A stretch of 64,000 nucleotides of DNA from a virus: positions 23,960 through 87,959 of IMG/VR virus record IMGVR_UViG_3300025000_002059; one strand, given 5' to 3'. The notes under the pieces are model-generated. The model worked only from the letters and a program-made list of their open reading frames with translations, searched no databases and had not been told where the DNA came from. Shown one piece after another: positions 1-7,430 of the stretch; the first letter of the stretch is position 1; each line of letters begins with the position of its first letter. The position numbers were made by a program, and so were the translations under genes.

Positions 1-1
1 T

Positions 2-322
2 ACTGTAAATATTGCAGATTTATTAAATGCTAGTTGGGGATCTGCAACAAAAATCGGGACAGTGACATTAGGATCAACATTCGTCACAGAATTAAAAGTT
101 GGAACGACAGGATTAAGTGGCAGACATACATTATATCTAACCAATGATTCATCACGTTTATTTTATGTCAAGAATACAACCAATTTGAATTCATCGGATG
201 GGTTATTGGTCAACTCAGGTGTGGCTGCAACTATAAAATTAGATCCGGATCAGAATCAAAAAGTATATGGTATTACATTTACTGGATCGGCATCAATTAA
301 AGTCATGGAGATGAAGAATTGA
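2..322 (+). CDS. C-terminal part of a virion protein (partial)
   Basis: The reading frame is open to the left edge, so the gene begins before the window; an internal GTG at 62 is probably not its start. The visible 106 residues are Thr/Ser/Asn-rich, as in beta-structured tail or fibre proteins, and end with a Lys-Met-Glu-Met-Lys-Asn tail. It is followed 22 bp later by a family of three virion-like paralogues, so it probably belongs to the late structural operon. No specific family is recognised. Confidence 0.6.
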   Translation, partial: TVNIADLLNASWGSATKIGTVTLGSTFVTELKVGTTGLSGRHTLYLTNDSSRLFYVKNTTNLNSSDGLLVNSGVAATIKLDPDQNQKVYGITFTGSASIKVMEMKN

Positions 323-344
323 TAAAGGAAGGAGATGGTTAATT

Positions 345-830
345 ATGGTCTTTGAACTAAATCAATTCAGAGAAACACCTTATGACCTTCAATTTGTGTT
401 TGTTGGAAAAATGTATCAATGGCAATATAATACAACGTTTGGATCTGGCGTTACTAATTATCAAATTCATACTAGCTCAAACGTATTAACACACCTAACC
501 AATAGAACAATCCGAACAGCAAGTACGAGTATTAATATCCAATTTATTGAATTACCAGTATTTGTATCTACTGGTACAACACTCTTGCCAGCTTATGATG
601 TTAACAGGATATCGGCAACGACTCCAACGCTTGCAATTTATAGTAATCCAAGTGCAACAAGTGGTACTGTTATTGAAAATATTGATCTTATTGCAGGCGA
701 GAAATGGAACCAAGTCGCTACTGAATTTATCTTGAATCAGGGAGCCGATTACCTTATCCGGGTCAGTAATACTGCATTAACGGCACAAAGTGTTGATTTT
801 AATTATGTTTGGTACGAATCGAGTAATTAA
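345..830 (+). CDS. Virion-like protein, paralogue 1 of 3
   Basis: 161 residues with a good ribosome site (AAGGAAGGAG) before the ATG. It shares a signature with the next two genes: FRETPY near residue 7, a conserved VFVGK, a central DVNR(I/T)SA segment, and a C-terminal VWYES ending. The composition (Thr, Ser, Asn, Val, no charged clusters) suggests a beta-sandwich decoration, fibre or baseplate protein. The exact role is unknown; the position in the late operon before holin is the main support. Confidence 0.65.
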   Translation: MVFELNQFRETPYDLQFVFVGKMYQWQYNTTFGSGVTNYQIHTSSNVLTHLTNRTIRTASTSINIQFIELPVFVSTGTTLLPAYDVNRISATTPTLAIYSNPSATSGTVIENIDLIAGEKWNQVATEFILNQGADYLIRVSNTALTAQSVDFNYVWYESSN

Positions 831-854
831 AAAGAGAGGGGATGCTTAAAAAAG

Positions 855-1349
855 ATGATCGCTCCATCAATGGAACTTAGATCTTTTCGGGATACACCTC
901 TTAATACTCAAAAAATATTTGAATCTGAAGTATTTAAGACAACTTATAGATTTACAACAGGCGGTGATATCGAATATGAGTTAATAACTGCTGCAAGTAA
1001 AGATGTTCATATCACAAATATGATTATTACAGCAGAGTCAAGTGTCACGACATTTTTGCTTGTCGAAAATGGGGCTGCTGTAGATGGGACAACAGTCGGT
1101 ATACCAACTATTTATAACACAGATAGAACTTCGGCAACTACCAATGGATCGAGAATCCTTGCAGCACCAACGACCGGGGCTGGAACTATTTTAATTGACG
1201 CTAATTTAATATCGTTTGATTCTTGGGAGAATGATTGGCCGGAACTTATACTTCCCAGAAATACAAAGTATGTTCTTAAGTATGTTCATACCGGAGTACA
1301 GGCGGCTTCCGTGACAACATCTTTAGTGTGGTATGAAACCGACATGTGA
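855..1349 (+). CDS. Virion-like protein, paralogue 2 of 3
   Basis: 164 residues, same architecture as its neighbours: SFRDTP near the N-terminus, NTDRTSATT in the middle and LVWYETDM at the end. It is the most divergent of the three (it lacks the VFVGK block, having IFESEVF instead). The ATG has a GAGAGGGGATG ribosome site upstream. It is probably a surface or fibre component that diversified after tandem duplication. Confidence 0.65.
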   Translation: MIAPSMELRSFRDTPLNTQKIFESEVFKTTYRFTTGGDIEYELITAASKDVHITNMIITAESSVTTFLLVENGAAVDGTTVGIPTIYNTDRTSATTNGSRILAAPTTGAGTILIDANLISFDSWENDWPELILPRNTKYVLKYVHTGVQAASVTTSLVWYETDM

Positions 1350-1401
1350 AAACTTCTTTCATAAGAAAGGGGAGAGGGGAGAGGGGAGCTGAGATAAAAC
1401 T

Positions 1402-1896
1402 TTGATTAATCCTATGATATTAAAAACATTTAGGGAAACGCCTTATAATTTACAATTTATTTTTGTCGGTAAGTATTTTAAGTTTCAACAAAAACTCACA
1501 GTTGCTCCTGTAACTAGAGTAAATATCGAAATCAAGACTGGGGCTACTCAAATTGTTCATTTTTTAGAAAGAAATGTGAGGATTATATCTTCCGTGTCAA
1601 CTGTCTCAGTCGGATATGAACTTTACGAAAATTCTACTACCACAACTGTTGCAAGTTACCCCATATTTAATGTGGATAGAACATCATCAAATGTATCGAC
1701 AGTTAGTATCGCAACATGCACATTTACTGCCATAGGTAACAATTTAGAAGCATATGTAATTAGGAATGGGCAGGCTCATCAAAGATCGAAGGAATTGATT
1801 TTAAAACCTAGTACAACATACATGATATCTTTTGTTACTGCCGCATCCACGGCACAAATTGATATCAATTATATTTGGTATGAATCTGATAATTAA
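1402..1896 (+). CDS. Virion-like protein, paralogue 3 of 3
   Basis: 164 residues beginning at a TTG (an ATG four codons later is the alternative start). TFRETPYNLQFIFVGK near the N-terminus and NYIWYESDN at the C-terminus are nearly identical to paralogue 1, while the middle (TTTTVASYPIFNVDRTSSN) is more diverged. This pattern of conserved ends and a variable centre suits an exposed virion protein. A run of GAGGGGAGAGGGGAG precedes the start. Confidence 0.65.
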   Translation: MINPMILKTFRETPYNLQFIFVGKYFKFQQKLTVAPVTRVNIEIKTGATQIVHFLERNVRIISSVSTVSVGYELYENSTTTTVASYPIFNVDRTSSNVSTVSIATCTFTAIGNNLEAYVIRNGQAHQRSKELILKPSTTYMISFVTAASTAQIDINYIWYESDN

Positions 1897-1922
1897 AAAT
1901 TAAAAGTAAAGGAGTTTTCAAA

Positions 1923-2420
1923 ATGGCAAACACAGTATTTAACACATTTAAAAAGTTTTCAGTTGGTTCGTCAAGTGGAGCATTTAAAAAAATCACGTTA
2001 CTCACGGATACGATTAAAGTAGCATTGGTAACTTCTGGTTATTCTGTTGATCCAGATGATAATCTTTTTTCAGATGGCACCACTTCAGATGCAGCATCCT
2101 ATGAATTTAATAATTCGACTGGTGGGTATGCCGGGGGTATTGGCGGATCAACAGGTAGGAAAACGTTAGCATCTAAAACTATGACGCAAGACAACACCAA
2201 TAATCGAGCTGTATTTGATGCCGCAGATATAACTTGGACATCCATTAATGCTGGTACTGCTGGAGCAGCAATTTTGATCAGGGAAGGTGGAGCTGGGACA
2301 ACTACGAGCGATACCGGAACAACTATGATTTGTTACATTGATAGTGGATTCCCTGTTGTGACCAATGGTGGGGATTTAACTATTAGTTGGTCAACGGCAG
2401 GGATCGTTGATTTGACTTAG
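1923..2420 (+). CDS. Putative phage structural protein (tail/decoration type)
   Basis: 165 residues. The layout matches a family common in tailed phages: a stretch like TDTIKVALVTS near residue 28, a Gly-rich turn followed by KTLASKTMT, then a DAADITWTSI segment, an AAILIREGG strand and a C-terminal LTISWSTAGI strand. The family is usually annotated as a virion structural protein of unknown detailed role. It is preceded by AAAGGAGTTTTC and followed by a terminator-like hairpin, so it ends this virion block. Confidence 0.7.
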   Translation: MANTVFNTFKKFSVGSSSGAFKKITLLTDTIKVALVTSGYSVDPDDNLFSDGTTSDAASYEFNNSTGGYAGGIGGSTGRKTLASKTMTQDNTNNRAVFDAADITWTSINAGTAGAAILIREGGAGTTTSDTGTTMICYIDSGFPVVTNGGDLTISWSTAGIVDLT

Positions 2421-2477
2421 TTCTATTATTTAAAGCTATACCCACAAGAACTCATCGCCGATTATAACCGACAAAAA

Positions 2478-2505
2478 AGAACCGTGGAATTATTTCCACG
2501 GTTCT
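2478..2505. terminator. Perfect 12-bp hairpin, likely bidirectional terminator
   Basis: AGAACCGTGGAA pairs with TTCCACGGTTCT around a TTAT loop. An A-run lies on the left (2473-2478), giving a U-tract for leftward transcripts, but no U-tract follows on the right. It sits just after the virion gene ending at 2420. Confidence 0.6.
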
Positions 2506-2548
2506 AAGTATGCATAAATTGAAAAAATCCTTGAGAGAAGTTGATTAA

Positions 2549-2896
2549 ATGCTTTATTTCTCTATGTCTGAAATGATAGGCAAATCATCTTCAGAGTTCA
2601 ATGAAATAGTTGAGAATCTTATGCCTGATTCATATATCGTCTTTGAACATACTGGATGCTATATGTGTAAAGGGTGTGATTTCTGTACGGTGAGTTCTCC
2701 ATCTACGTCTATAGTGATGAGAAAATCAGAATGGAGATTAGTTTCAAAAAATATGTTCAATACTGAAGCGGAAGCTCAGGAGTATAGTGATCTTACTTCT
2801 AATGCAACACCTATGTTTACCTGTAATTCATTCACGTTTATAAGATCAGGAAGCACAGAAATTCTTAATTGTGTTTCGATTTGGATGAAAAATTAA
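2549..2896 (+). CDS. Small Cys-containing protein of unknown function
   Basis: 115 residues. It has a CYMCKGCDFC cluster near residue 37 and two later cysteines (CNSF, NCVS), so it may bind metal or form disulfides. No family is recognised. The start at 2549 has only a weak ribosome site (GAGAGAAG about 14 bp upstream). It lies between a terminator-like hairpin and the large LamG adhesin, so it could be independently transcribed. Confidence 0.55.
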   Translation: MLYFSMSEMIGKSSSEFNEIVENLMPDSYIVFEHTGCYMCKGCDFCTVSSPSTSIVMRKSEWRLVSKNMFNTEAEAQEYSDLTSNATPMFTCNSFTFIRSGSTEILNCVSIWMKN

Positions 2897-2944
2897 AACT
2901 CCATCCACCTTCCCAAAATATTGAAGAAAGGAGGTAATTCCTTT

Positions 2945-4555
2945 ATGAGCGATTTTCCTTTCGGAACTTATTTAGGATATAAATTCAATGGAGCTAATAG
3001 TTATGCACAGGTACCAGATAATGTAGCAATAGATCCAACTACTTACATTACAATTGAATGTCGATTTGCGCTTACCGTTCCTCTTCCATCACAAAGTTTT
3101 AATGCTGTTGAACTTGTACAAAAGATGGATGTTACAGTTACCACCAAAACTGGGTATGCAGTTTATTTAACAAAAGGCGGATCGTTAGTTTTTCTTCTCA
3201 AGGAATCAAATGATAGCACCTATAGGCAATTAGTATTTAGTGTTGGAACTACTTTCGATGATTTAAGATTACATGTTGTCACTTGTGTATACGATGGTTC
3301 CCATATCATAGCATATACCGATGGAGTCTTTGGGAGTCAAGTCGTTGCAACGGGATCAATCCAACAGGATACTGGTCAAAGTCTTAATATTGGTGGATTT
3401 AGAATAGGAACCAGTCCACCAAATACGAATTTCTTTAACGGTTTTATTGATGAAGTAAGAATATGGGATACGGCTAGGACACCAACGGAAATTAGTGATA
3501 ATGCTTGGAATCAACTTACTGGTGCTGAATCTGGACTAGTTGGGTATTGGAAATTTAATGAAAATAGCGGTACAGTGGCAACGGATTCATCGCCATCGGG
3601 AAATGATGGAACACTTTCCAACACTAAGCGATTAGCCTTAAATTATACTCCAGCAGTTGATGCTAATTTTTCAGCACAAAATCCTACATTAATTTTTGAT
3701 CAGATCGTTTCACCAACTGCATCTGTATCAACTTTTATAGCTTCCAATCCTACATTAATTTTTGATCAGACTGTTTCGCCAACTGCATCAGTCGCAACTT
3801 TTTCTGCTCAAGATCCAATAATTAAAGAAACGATTCAGGCAAGTCCTGCATCGGCAACATTCTCCATCCCAAACGCAACGATAATTGCCGGAGCTGTTAC
3901 GATTCAGGCAAGTCCTGCATCGGCAACATTCTCCATCCCAAACGCAACGATAATTGCCGGAGCTGTTACGATTCAGGCAAATCCTGCCTTTGCAGCTTTT
4001 ACGGCAAATTCAATTAAGGTAAATCTTGTTATCGAACCTAGCCCTTCAATAATAAATTTCGTCGTTGGAACTCCAACGATTAGATTAACTCAGCAAGCAA
4101 TGCCAAGTGTCATAACTTTAGCGTTACCACCACCGACTATCACAGTGGGAGCAGTAACGGTTCAAGCTACCCCAGCAGTAGCTACTTTTTCAGCCAATGC
4201 TATAACAACAACACTCACCATAAGCACTACCCCAGCAGTAGCTACTTTTTCAGCTAATTCACCAACTATCACAGTGGGAGTAGTAACGGTTCAAGCTACC
4301 CCAGCAGTAGCTACTTTTTCAGCTAATTCACCAACTATCACAGTGGGAGCAGTAACGGTTCAAGCTACCCCAGCAGTAGCGCTATTTACATTGCCAACTC
4401 CAACTATATTAATGGATCAAATAGTATTTCCTGATCCAGCGATAGCAACATTTAGTATTCCAACTCCCACAGTATTTGTTGTTAGAATTACGATCAGTTT
4501 CGGAGTTAAGATATTTAATGAGATCAATTACCATGTCATTATCGAAAATAGTTGA
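2945..4555 (+). CDS. LamG/concanavalin-like adhesin with C-terminal beta repeats
   Basis: 536 residues from the ATG after AAAGGAGG (2929-2937); an upstream in-frame TTG at 2921 precedes the ribosome site and is unlikely. Residues ~10-220 form a LamG/ConA-like jellyroll (YLGYKFNGANSY, VTCVYDGSHIIAYTDG, FFNGFIDEVRIWDTART, GLVGYWKFNENSG), typical of tail proteins that bind glycans. The rest is made of short strands of the type ATPAVATFSANSPTI repeated about ten times. The repeats include a 69-bp tandem duplication (3832-3900 and 3901-3969). Probably a tail fibre or adhesin that meets the host surface. Confidence 0.8.
   Translation: MSDFPFGTYLGYKFNGANSYAQVPDNVAIDPTTYITIECRFALTVPLPSQSFNAVELVQKMDVTVTTKTGYAVYLTKGGSLVFLLKESNDSTYRQLVFSVGTTFDDLRLHVVTCVYDGSHIIAYTDGVFGSQVVATGSIQQDTGQSLNIGGFRIGTSPPNTNFFNGFIDEVRIWDTARTPTEISDNAWNQLTGAESGLVGYWKFNENSGTVATDSSPSGNDGTLSNTKRLALNYTPAVDANFSAQNPTLIFDQIVSPTASVSTFIASNPTLIFDQTVSPTASVATFSAQDPIIKETIQASPASATFSIPNATIIAGAVTIQASPASATFSIPNATIIAGAVTIQANPAFAAFTANSIKVNLVIEPSPSIINFVVGTPTIRLTQQAMPSVITLALPPPTITVGAVTVQATPAVATFSANAITTTLTISTTPAVATFSANSPTITVGVVTVQATPAVATFSANSPTITVGAVTVQATPAVALFTLPTPTILMDQIVFPDPAIATFSIPTPTVFVVRITISFGVKIFNEINYHVIIENS
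3832..3969 (+). repeat. 69-bp in-frame tandem duplication in the adhesin gene
   Basis: Two essentially identical 69-bp units, starting GATTCAGGCAAGTCC at 3832 and again at 3901, encode 23 residues each. A third, diverged unit starts at 3970. Identity at the DNA level indicates a recent slippage or unequal exchange. Confidence 0.85.
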
Positions 4556-4567
4556 GGTGATGAAAAT

Positions 4568-4864
4568 ATGAAAGTGGGGGACGTGGGAGCACTCTTGATT
4601 TTCACGATTACTGATCCATCGGATACAGTCGTTGATCTAACAGGAGCAACAACGATTTCGTTATGTATCTATAATGGGCAATCGGTATCGAGTAATCCGA
4701 TGATGTTTTATAATGCCACAGGGGGACAATTATCATATCTTGTGGTCGCTGGGGATCTTCCCACGACTGGTGTTTATAAATTTGAAGTTCATGTAGGATT
4801 TGCGGGAGGTAGTGAATTTACATCGAGCAGAACATTTGATGTTGTGCAGCCAACTCTTTGTTAA
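4568..4864 (+). CDS. BppU-like / Ig-like small baseplate protein
   Basis: 98 residues. The segment LIFTITDPSDTVVDLTGA followed by an alternating strand pattern and ending EFTSSRTFDVV is typical of the N-terminal domain of upper-baseplate proteins of Gram-positive phages. It lies directly downstream of the adhesin and upstream of holin. Assignment rests on pattern only; a generic Ig-like virion domain is the alternative. Confidence 0.6.
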   Translation: MKVGDVGALLIFTITDPSDTVVDLTGATTISLCIYNGQSVSSNPMMFYNATGGQLSYLVVAGDLPTTGVYKFEVHVGFAGGSEFTSSRTFDVVQPTLC

Positions 4865-4891
4865 AAAAAAAGAGAAGGAGGAAGATGTTCT

Positions 4892-5173
4892 ATGGATATC
4901 ATTATTAATGCTAATGATTGGCAGCTTATTATATTTTTTGTCCCAATCATTGTGGCATTAACAGAAGTTTTCAAGAAAATGGGATTGGATAAAAAATATT
5001 TTCCGGTTTCAAATATCATCTTAGGGATATTGGCAGCCTATTTCTTCGTTCCCACTGGCGAACAGGATATAGCATTAGCCGTTCTGATAGGAATAATAAT
5101 CGGATTATCGGCTAGTGGCCTATATTCAAGTGGAAAATCTACCATTGAGGAAGTCAAAAATGGCAAAAGTTAA
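4892..5173 (+). CDS. Holin
   Basis: 93 residues with two or three predicted membrane segments (roughly residues 11-29, 40-56 and 62-80) separated by a short charged loop (KKMGLDKKYFP), and a charged, cytoplasmic C-terminus (STIEEVKNGKS). Length and topology fit small phage holins, which form the membrane lesions that release or activate the endolysin. It has an AGAAGGAGGAAG ribosome site and is the last gene before a strong terminator. The amidase encoded at 42.35 kb is the likely partner. Confidence 0.75.
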   Translation: MDIIINANDWQLIIFFVPIIVALTEVFKKMGLDKKYFPVSNIILGILAAYFFVPTGEQDIALAVLIGIIIGLSASGLYSSGKSTIEEVKNGKS

Positions 5174-5200
5174 AGGCGGCATTTAGCCGCCTTTTTTATT
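5172..5200 (+). terminator. Rho-independent terminator of the late operon
   Basis: AAAGGCGGC pairs with GCCGCCTTT around an ATTTA loop and is followed by a T-rich tail. It begins at the stop of the holin gene and separates it from the convergent leftward block. Confidence 0.9.
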
Positions 5201-5213
5201 TTTCAATGTTAAT

Positions 5214-5477
5214 TTATTCATTTGCTGCAGCGACTATATGGAATTGACGATTGGTAAAATATTGTTCTATTTTTTCATCACTAGTAGACATTTTTGATTC
5301 CATTCTCGAAAGGGTAAAACTTGTCTTATCATGATCAGCTTTATTAACCTCAGTCAAGTGCTCTAGAGTCTTCAATATTTGGGTATTTTCTTTAACTTGG
5401 GATTCCAAACTATCGAACCGGGAATTCATTTTTTCAAATTGAGCTAAGACCAGTTCCTGAAACTTTTCATTATCCAT
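5214..5477 (-). CDS. Coiled-coil protein, MDNEKFQ paralogue 1
   Basis: 87 residues, starting MDNEKFQELVLAQFEKM and followed by heptad-like sequence (FDSLESQVKENTQILKTLEHL), so largely coiled coil. The sequence starts like the two genes upstream in this leftward transcript and has the same GGAGGATAAAAA ribosome site. Families of this type in Firmicute phages and chromosomes are of unknown function. The C-terminus is unlike the other two copies. Confidence 0.7.
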   Translation of the reverse strand: MDNEKFQELVLAQFEKMNSRFDSLESQVKENTQILKTLEHLTEVNKADHDKTSFTLSRMESKMSTSDEKIEQYFTNRQFHIVAAANE

Positions 5478-5504
5478 TTTTTATCCTCCTGATTTGTTAC
5501 AGCT

Positions 5505-5783
5505 TCAAAATGCAGATATGGATCTTTGTTTGCGTTTTACAATTAAATCCACGACATCATTCTCGTTATCTATTAATTGTTTAGTCCGCAAAGCAATTAT
5601 ATCAATATTTCTATCAACATTATCAAATCTAATATCATGATCGATTTGTTTTTCCTTTATGATACATAGATCATTTTCCATCTTCTCAAAGCGCTGGTCC
5701 ATCTTTTTTTCCATCTTCTCAAAGCGCTGGTCAATCTTCTCAAATTGCTTTAAGACTAAATCCTGAAATTTTTCATTATCCAT
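5505..5783 (-). CDS. Coiled-coil protein, MDNEKFQ paralogue 2
   Basis: 92 residues: MDNEKFQDLVLKQFEKI, then a tandem copy of a short QRFEKME block (residues ~19-38), then a conserved DHDIRFDNVDRNIDII heptad region and a basic tail (KRKQRS). The duplicated block is visible in the DNA as two near-identical stretches around 5680-5725. Coiled-coil oligomerisation is likely. Function unknown. Confidence 0.7.
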   Translation of the reverse strand: MDNEKFQDLVLKQFEKIDQRFEKMEKKMDQRFEKMENDLCIIKEKQIDHDIRFDNVDRNIDIIALRTKQLIDNENDVVDLIVKRKQRSISAF

Positions 5784-5821
5784 TTTTTTATCCTCCTATA
5801 ATTTGATTTAGCTGCCTTTTT

Positions 5822-6118
5822 TTATTCCCCTTCCATGACAAGAGAGAATTTTTTCTTAGAAAAATAATTTGTAACATCATCCTTGTTAGGTTCTCTTTGT
5901 AATCCTCTAATCTGAATAGCAACGAGTTCAATTTCGTCATGATGTTGCCTAGCGTGTTTGTCGAGTTTATCTAACTGATAAGAATTTGCAGAAAATTGTT
6001 GCTGTATTTCTCCGAAATGCCTTACTACTATTTCCTGAAATTTTTCATTACTTTCCAGTTTTTTATCAATTTTATCAAGCCTTTCAAGAATCAGTTCCTG
6101 AAATTTTTCATTATCCAT
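5822..6118 (-). CDS. Coiled-coil protein, MDNEKFQ paralogue 3
   Basis: 98 residues: the MDNEKFQELILERLDKIDKK segment is followed by a second copy of NEKFQEIVV (residues ~24-32), then DKLDKHARQHHDEIELVAIQ and a basic end (FSKKKFS). It is the first gene after the promoter at 6147-6175. The three tandem paralogues probably arose by local duplication. Confidence 0.7.
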   Translation of the reverse strand: MDNEKFQELILERLDKIDKKLESNEKFQEIVVRHFGEIQQQFSANSYQLDKLDKHARQHHDEIELVAIQIRGLQREPNKDDVTNYFSKKKFSLVMEGE

Positions 6119-6136
6119 CTTTTATCCTCCTATACT

Positions 6137-6175
6137 TTGTCCAATTATTATAGCATATTGAAGCGGGATATGTTG
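6137..6175 (-). promoter_or_regulatory. Leftward promoter with downstream GGACAA box
   Basis: On the minus strand TATAAT (6147-6152) is followed 4 bp later by GGACAA (6137-6142), then the AGGAGG ribosome site of the first coiled-coil gene. The -35 region overlaps one arm of the inverted repeat at 6158-6172 and has no good consensus. Confidence 0.55.
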
Positions 6176-6248
6176 ACCATGTGTGTTCCATATGCACTGC
6201 ATTAGCCACGTCTACACACTCCGTCATTTTTCATATCCCGCGCTTCAA
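6158..6248. ncRNA. Long inverted repeat, possible small structured RNA
   Basis: TTGAAGCGGGATATG (6158-6172) pairs with CATATCCCGCGCTTCAA (6232-6248), leaving a two-base bulge. Inside, GTGTGT (6181-6186) pairs with ACACAC (6214-6219). The element lies between promoter P1 and the coiled-coil genes, so a leftward P1 transcript would contain it. No known RNA family is recognised. Confidence 0.45.
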
Positions 6249-6256
6249 CTATATAC

Positions 6257-6293
6257 AGTTTAACATTATTCTATGAATTATGCAATACATATA
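6257..6293 (-). promoter_or_regulatory. Early promoter P1 of a seven-copy family
   Basis: On the minus strand TTGCAT (6280-6285), a 17-bp spacer, then TAAACT (6257-6262). The shared upstream element TATATGTATTGCAT covers the -35. It would transcribe the inverted-repeat element and the coiled-coil genes. Confidence 0.7.
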
Positions 6294-6668
6294 TCAAGTA
6301 CAATTACTTCCATTACGAGCTTTAAAATTACTTGATATCATCCCAATTCTTGCCCGGCTAATTTCCTGAGCAGCAGCATCAATTTTAGTTATCATTTCTT
6401 CTCCCCTATTAATTTTAAGGCCACAGATTCTACAGTAATTTGCACCGGGACCGTGTTCTTCATTTCGGCACCGTGGGCATTCATGCACCAGCATGAAGGT
6501 ACCTTCATTTATTTCTTTGTTCATATTGGTAAGGCGAGCAGCGATCCTTCTGTATAATTCCAACTTTTCCTGCAGCCCAGCCAGTAATGATTCATCCGGG
6601 GAGAAGGATATCTTAAATTCCAAATCTTCAATATAGGTTAGATAACGAGCGATATCAACTTTCAGCAT
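6294..6668 (-). CDS. Zinc-ribbon protein of unknown function
   Basis: 124 residues. An N-terminal helical region (LTYIEDLEFKI...LQEKLELYRRIAARL) is followed by a zinc ribbon, CPRC at residue ~64 and CRIC at ~79, with NEEHGPGANY between. The C-terminus is helical and ends NGSNCT. Probably a small nucleic-acid or protein-binding factor. It is the last gene of the P2 transcript. Confidence 0.65.
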   Translation of the reverse strand: MLKVDIARYLTYIEDLEFKISFSPDESLLAGLQEKLELYRRIAARLTNMNKEINEGTFMLVHECPRCRNEEHGPGANYCRICGLKINRGEEMITKIDAAAQEISRARIGMISSNFKARNGSNCT

Positions 6669-6693
6669 CTAAAATATCCCTCTACCTTTCAGA

Positions 6694-6894
6694 TTAATAG
6701 ACTTTCATAATCCGGTACTTTTTATTGAATTTTATCAAGTCCCAGCTTTCGCTCTTTTCGCCGATCTTTAATGTTTGATTGTCATCATTGAATCCCAGAA
6801 CTGGTTTAGTCCAGACTAAATCATGGTGATTATTTATTGCGTAAACTTCAAATTCAATCTTTAATGTTTTACGATTAACGGCTAATTCCATCAT
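6694..6894 (-). CDS. Small hypothetical protein
   Basis: 66 residues, mixed alpha/beta pattern (ELAVNRKTLKIEFEVYAIN, KFNKKYRIMKVY), no recognised family. The start has two tandem ATG codons with AGGAGATGG about 10 bp upstream, and the site overlaps the end of the neighbouring 58-residue gene. Confidence 0.55.
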   Translation of the reverse strand: MMELAVNRKTLKIEFEVYAINNHHDLVWTKPVLGFNDDNQTLKIGEKSESWDLIKFNKKYRIMKVY

Positions 6895-6909
6895 TTGCGA
6901 GCCATCTCC

Positions 6910-7086
6910 TTATTCATTCCAATCTTCATCGATTTCGTTTTCATCACAATAATCGGTGTATTCATTTTTTATATCTTCCCAAACGGTAGAAATGTCTTCC
7001 TCCGAATGACCACGAACAATCATATTTTCTCTCATAAGTTGATACGGATAATAGTTATTCTCGATTCGCCATTCCCTGAATCCCAT
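6910..7086 (-). CDS. Small acidic hypothetical protein
   Basis: 58 residues read directly from the minus strand: it begins MGFREWRIENNYYPYQLM, continues with VRGHSEEDISTVWEDIKNEY and ends DENEIDEDWNE. A perfect CGGAGG lies 8 bp before the ATG. A longer reading frame on the opposite strand here is only its shadow. Function unknown; the acidic, compact form is common among early phage host-takeover proteins (inference). Confidence 0.65.
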   Translation of the reverse strand: MGFREWRIENNYYPYQLMRENMIVRGHSEEDISTVWEDIKNEYTDYCDENEIDEDWNE

Positions 7087-7112
7087 TTTGTTTTCCTCCG
7101 TTCGTCATATAC

Positions 7113-7262
7113 TTATTCGCTGATTGCATCAATCCGGATGAAGTTATCTTTATCTTGGAGTTTTGCGATGAATTTATCCAGCGCAGCCCGCGTTTTGAAT
7201 TCCTTTTCTTTTCCGACCATTTGATCTTTGCGATTTATTTCAATCCATTTTATAGCTAACAT
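7113..7262 (-). CDS. Small basic hypothetical protein
   Basis: 49 residues beginning MLAIKWIEINRKDQMVGK, then KEFKTRAALDKFIAKLQDKD and ending IRIDAISE. An AGGAATG ribosome site precedes the ATG. It is the first gene after promoter P2. No family recognised. Confidence 0.6.
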   Translation of the reverse strand: MLAIKWIEINRKDQMVGKEKEFKTRAALDKFIAKLQDKDNFIRIDAISE

Positions 7263-7303
7263 TTTTCATTCCTGCCTTTCGTCCTGTCCCCTTCGACATC
7301 TGT

Positions 7304-7342
7304 ATATTAACATTATTCTATGATTTATGCAATACATATATC
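7304..7342 (-). promoter_or_regulatory. Early promoter P2
   Basis: TTGCAT (7327-7332), 17-bp spacer, TAATAT (7304-7309) on the minus strand, followed by ACAGATGTCG and GGGGACAGG. The spacer AAATCATAGAATAATGT nearly matches P1. Drives the four small genes down to 6294. Confidence 0.7.
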
Positions 7343-7390
7343 ATTTAGTAATGATCTATTTTTTGGCTATTAATCTTTTTGTGCTTAAAA

Positions 7391-7420
7391 GCGGAGCGCC
7401 TGTGGTTCAGGAAGCTCCGC
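7391..7420 (-). terminator. Terminator of the DUF932 gene
   Basis: GCGGAGC pairs with GCTCCGC, with an inner CCTG/CAGG stem; on the minus strand the hairpin is followed by TTTT. It lies 10 bp after the stop codon. Confidence 0.8.
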
Positions 7421-7430
7421 CTTATTTTGT

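Noticed and set aside
6895-7224. A 109-residue rightward protein
   Set aside because: Two minus-strand genes with good ribosome sites occupy the same DNA; this frame is their shadow.
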